A program made the position numbers and the translations under genes. Shown here one piece after another: positions 34,401 through 34,485 of a DNA stretch of 34,485 nt (position 1 is the first letter of the stretch; every line of letters begins with the position of its first letter). This DNA is from Candidatus Kapaibacterium sp. (lineage in GTDB: Bacteria > Bacteroidota > Ignavibacteria > Kapaibacteriales > Kapaibacteriaceae). The notes below the pieces were generated by a model. The model was not told where the DNA came from. It was given only the letters and a program-made list of their open reading frames with translations, and made no database searches. Location of the stretch: positions 1 to 34,485 of the forward strand of contig VFFB01000015.1 of assembly GCA_018882585.1 (NCBI GenBank). The letters run 5' to 3'.

Positions 34401-34485
34401 CTACGATATCTCTTCAAGACAATCCTTGATGATCTTCTTCATCTGCCGTAGCTCCTTGATCTTGTCGTCGAGTGCCTGAAGCTTG
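34401..34485 (-). CDS. Second merR gene, C-terminal end (runs off the window)
   Basis: The minus strand encodes the MerR coiled-coil tail ending KKIIKDCLEEIS and a TAG at 34403-34401. The 78 bases from 34408 to the window end are identical to the first merR; only the last codon and stop differ. The N-terminal part lies beyond the window. Between fic and this gene (34280-34400) I see no gene or terminator. Confidence 0.85.
   Translation of the reverse strand, partial: KLQALDDKIKELRQMKKIIKDCLEEIS

Noticed and set aside
30077-34485. Insertion sequence or integrative element bounded by the direct repeats
   Set aside because: No transposase, integrase, terminal inverted repeats or tRNA target is visible; the repeats are gene ends, which fits duplication better.

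Overview
The window reads as a contiguous chromosomal segment of a GC-rich, double-membraned bacterium of the Bacteroidota/Chlorobiota (FCB) group. A Kapabacteria- or Ignavibacteria-like lineage is my best guess, but that is inference. The support is a lipid A pathway (lpxB, lpxK), outer-membrane beta-barrels, a DUF4835 (PorD-like) protein and a PorV-like barrel typical of type IX secretion lineages, DUF3109 and DUF4286 proteins, scarce Shine-Dalgarno sites, and promoters resembling the Bacteroidota -7 element TAnnTTTG. I see no rRNA, tRNA, CRISPR array, transposase or integrase.

Layout. 1-2324 (minus): DUF4835 protein, a TadA-RsmI fusion and the start of tmk. 2335-5021 (plus): PorV-like barrel and an HhH-domain outer-membrane protein, convergent and overlapping with the next block. 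4959-8386 (minus): lpxB, a DUF374 acyltransferase, lpxK and a class I glutamine amidotransferase. 8475-13501 (plus): stress and ion-resistance run arsM, crcB, mscS, msrA (lipoprotein), copA. 13546-15761 (plus): DUF3109 protein and rpoN. 15764-21659 (minus): six tightly packed genes pfkA, DUF1844, nadK, an APC permease, ade and nadC, joining glycolysis, NAD(P) synthesis and purine salvage. 21830-30168 (plus): phosphate-starvation run with a phosphate-selective porin behind Pho-box-like repeats, then pstSCAB, phoU, and, joined by start/stop overlaps, rmlA, nhaA and a DUF4286 gene.

30278-34485 is different: more AT-rich, with intergenic gaps, two broken genes and duplicated sequence. A merR gene faces a short-chain dehydrogenase pseudogene broken by a 13-bp slippage duplication. 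Then come a HipB/HipA toxin-antitoxin pair, a remnant of the 3' end of the DUF4286 gene, a winged-helix Fic protein whose catalytic His is replaced by Gln, and at the window edge a second copy of the merR 3' end. The order DUF4286-merR is therefore present twice, with hipBA after the first copy and fic inside the second. This looks like a locus duplication used as a landing site for toxin-like modules.

Most genes in the core part overlap by 1-14 bases or sit a few bases apart, so translational coupling and long operons are the rule. The most interesting points are the TadA-RsmI fusion, the duplicated toxin locus with its noncanonical Fic protein, the Pho-box-like arrays upstream of the porin, and the perfect in-frame tandem repeat inside pstC.
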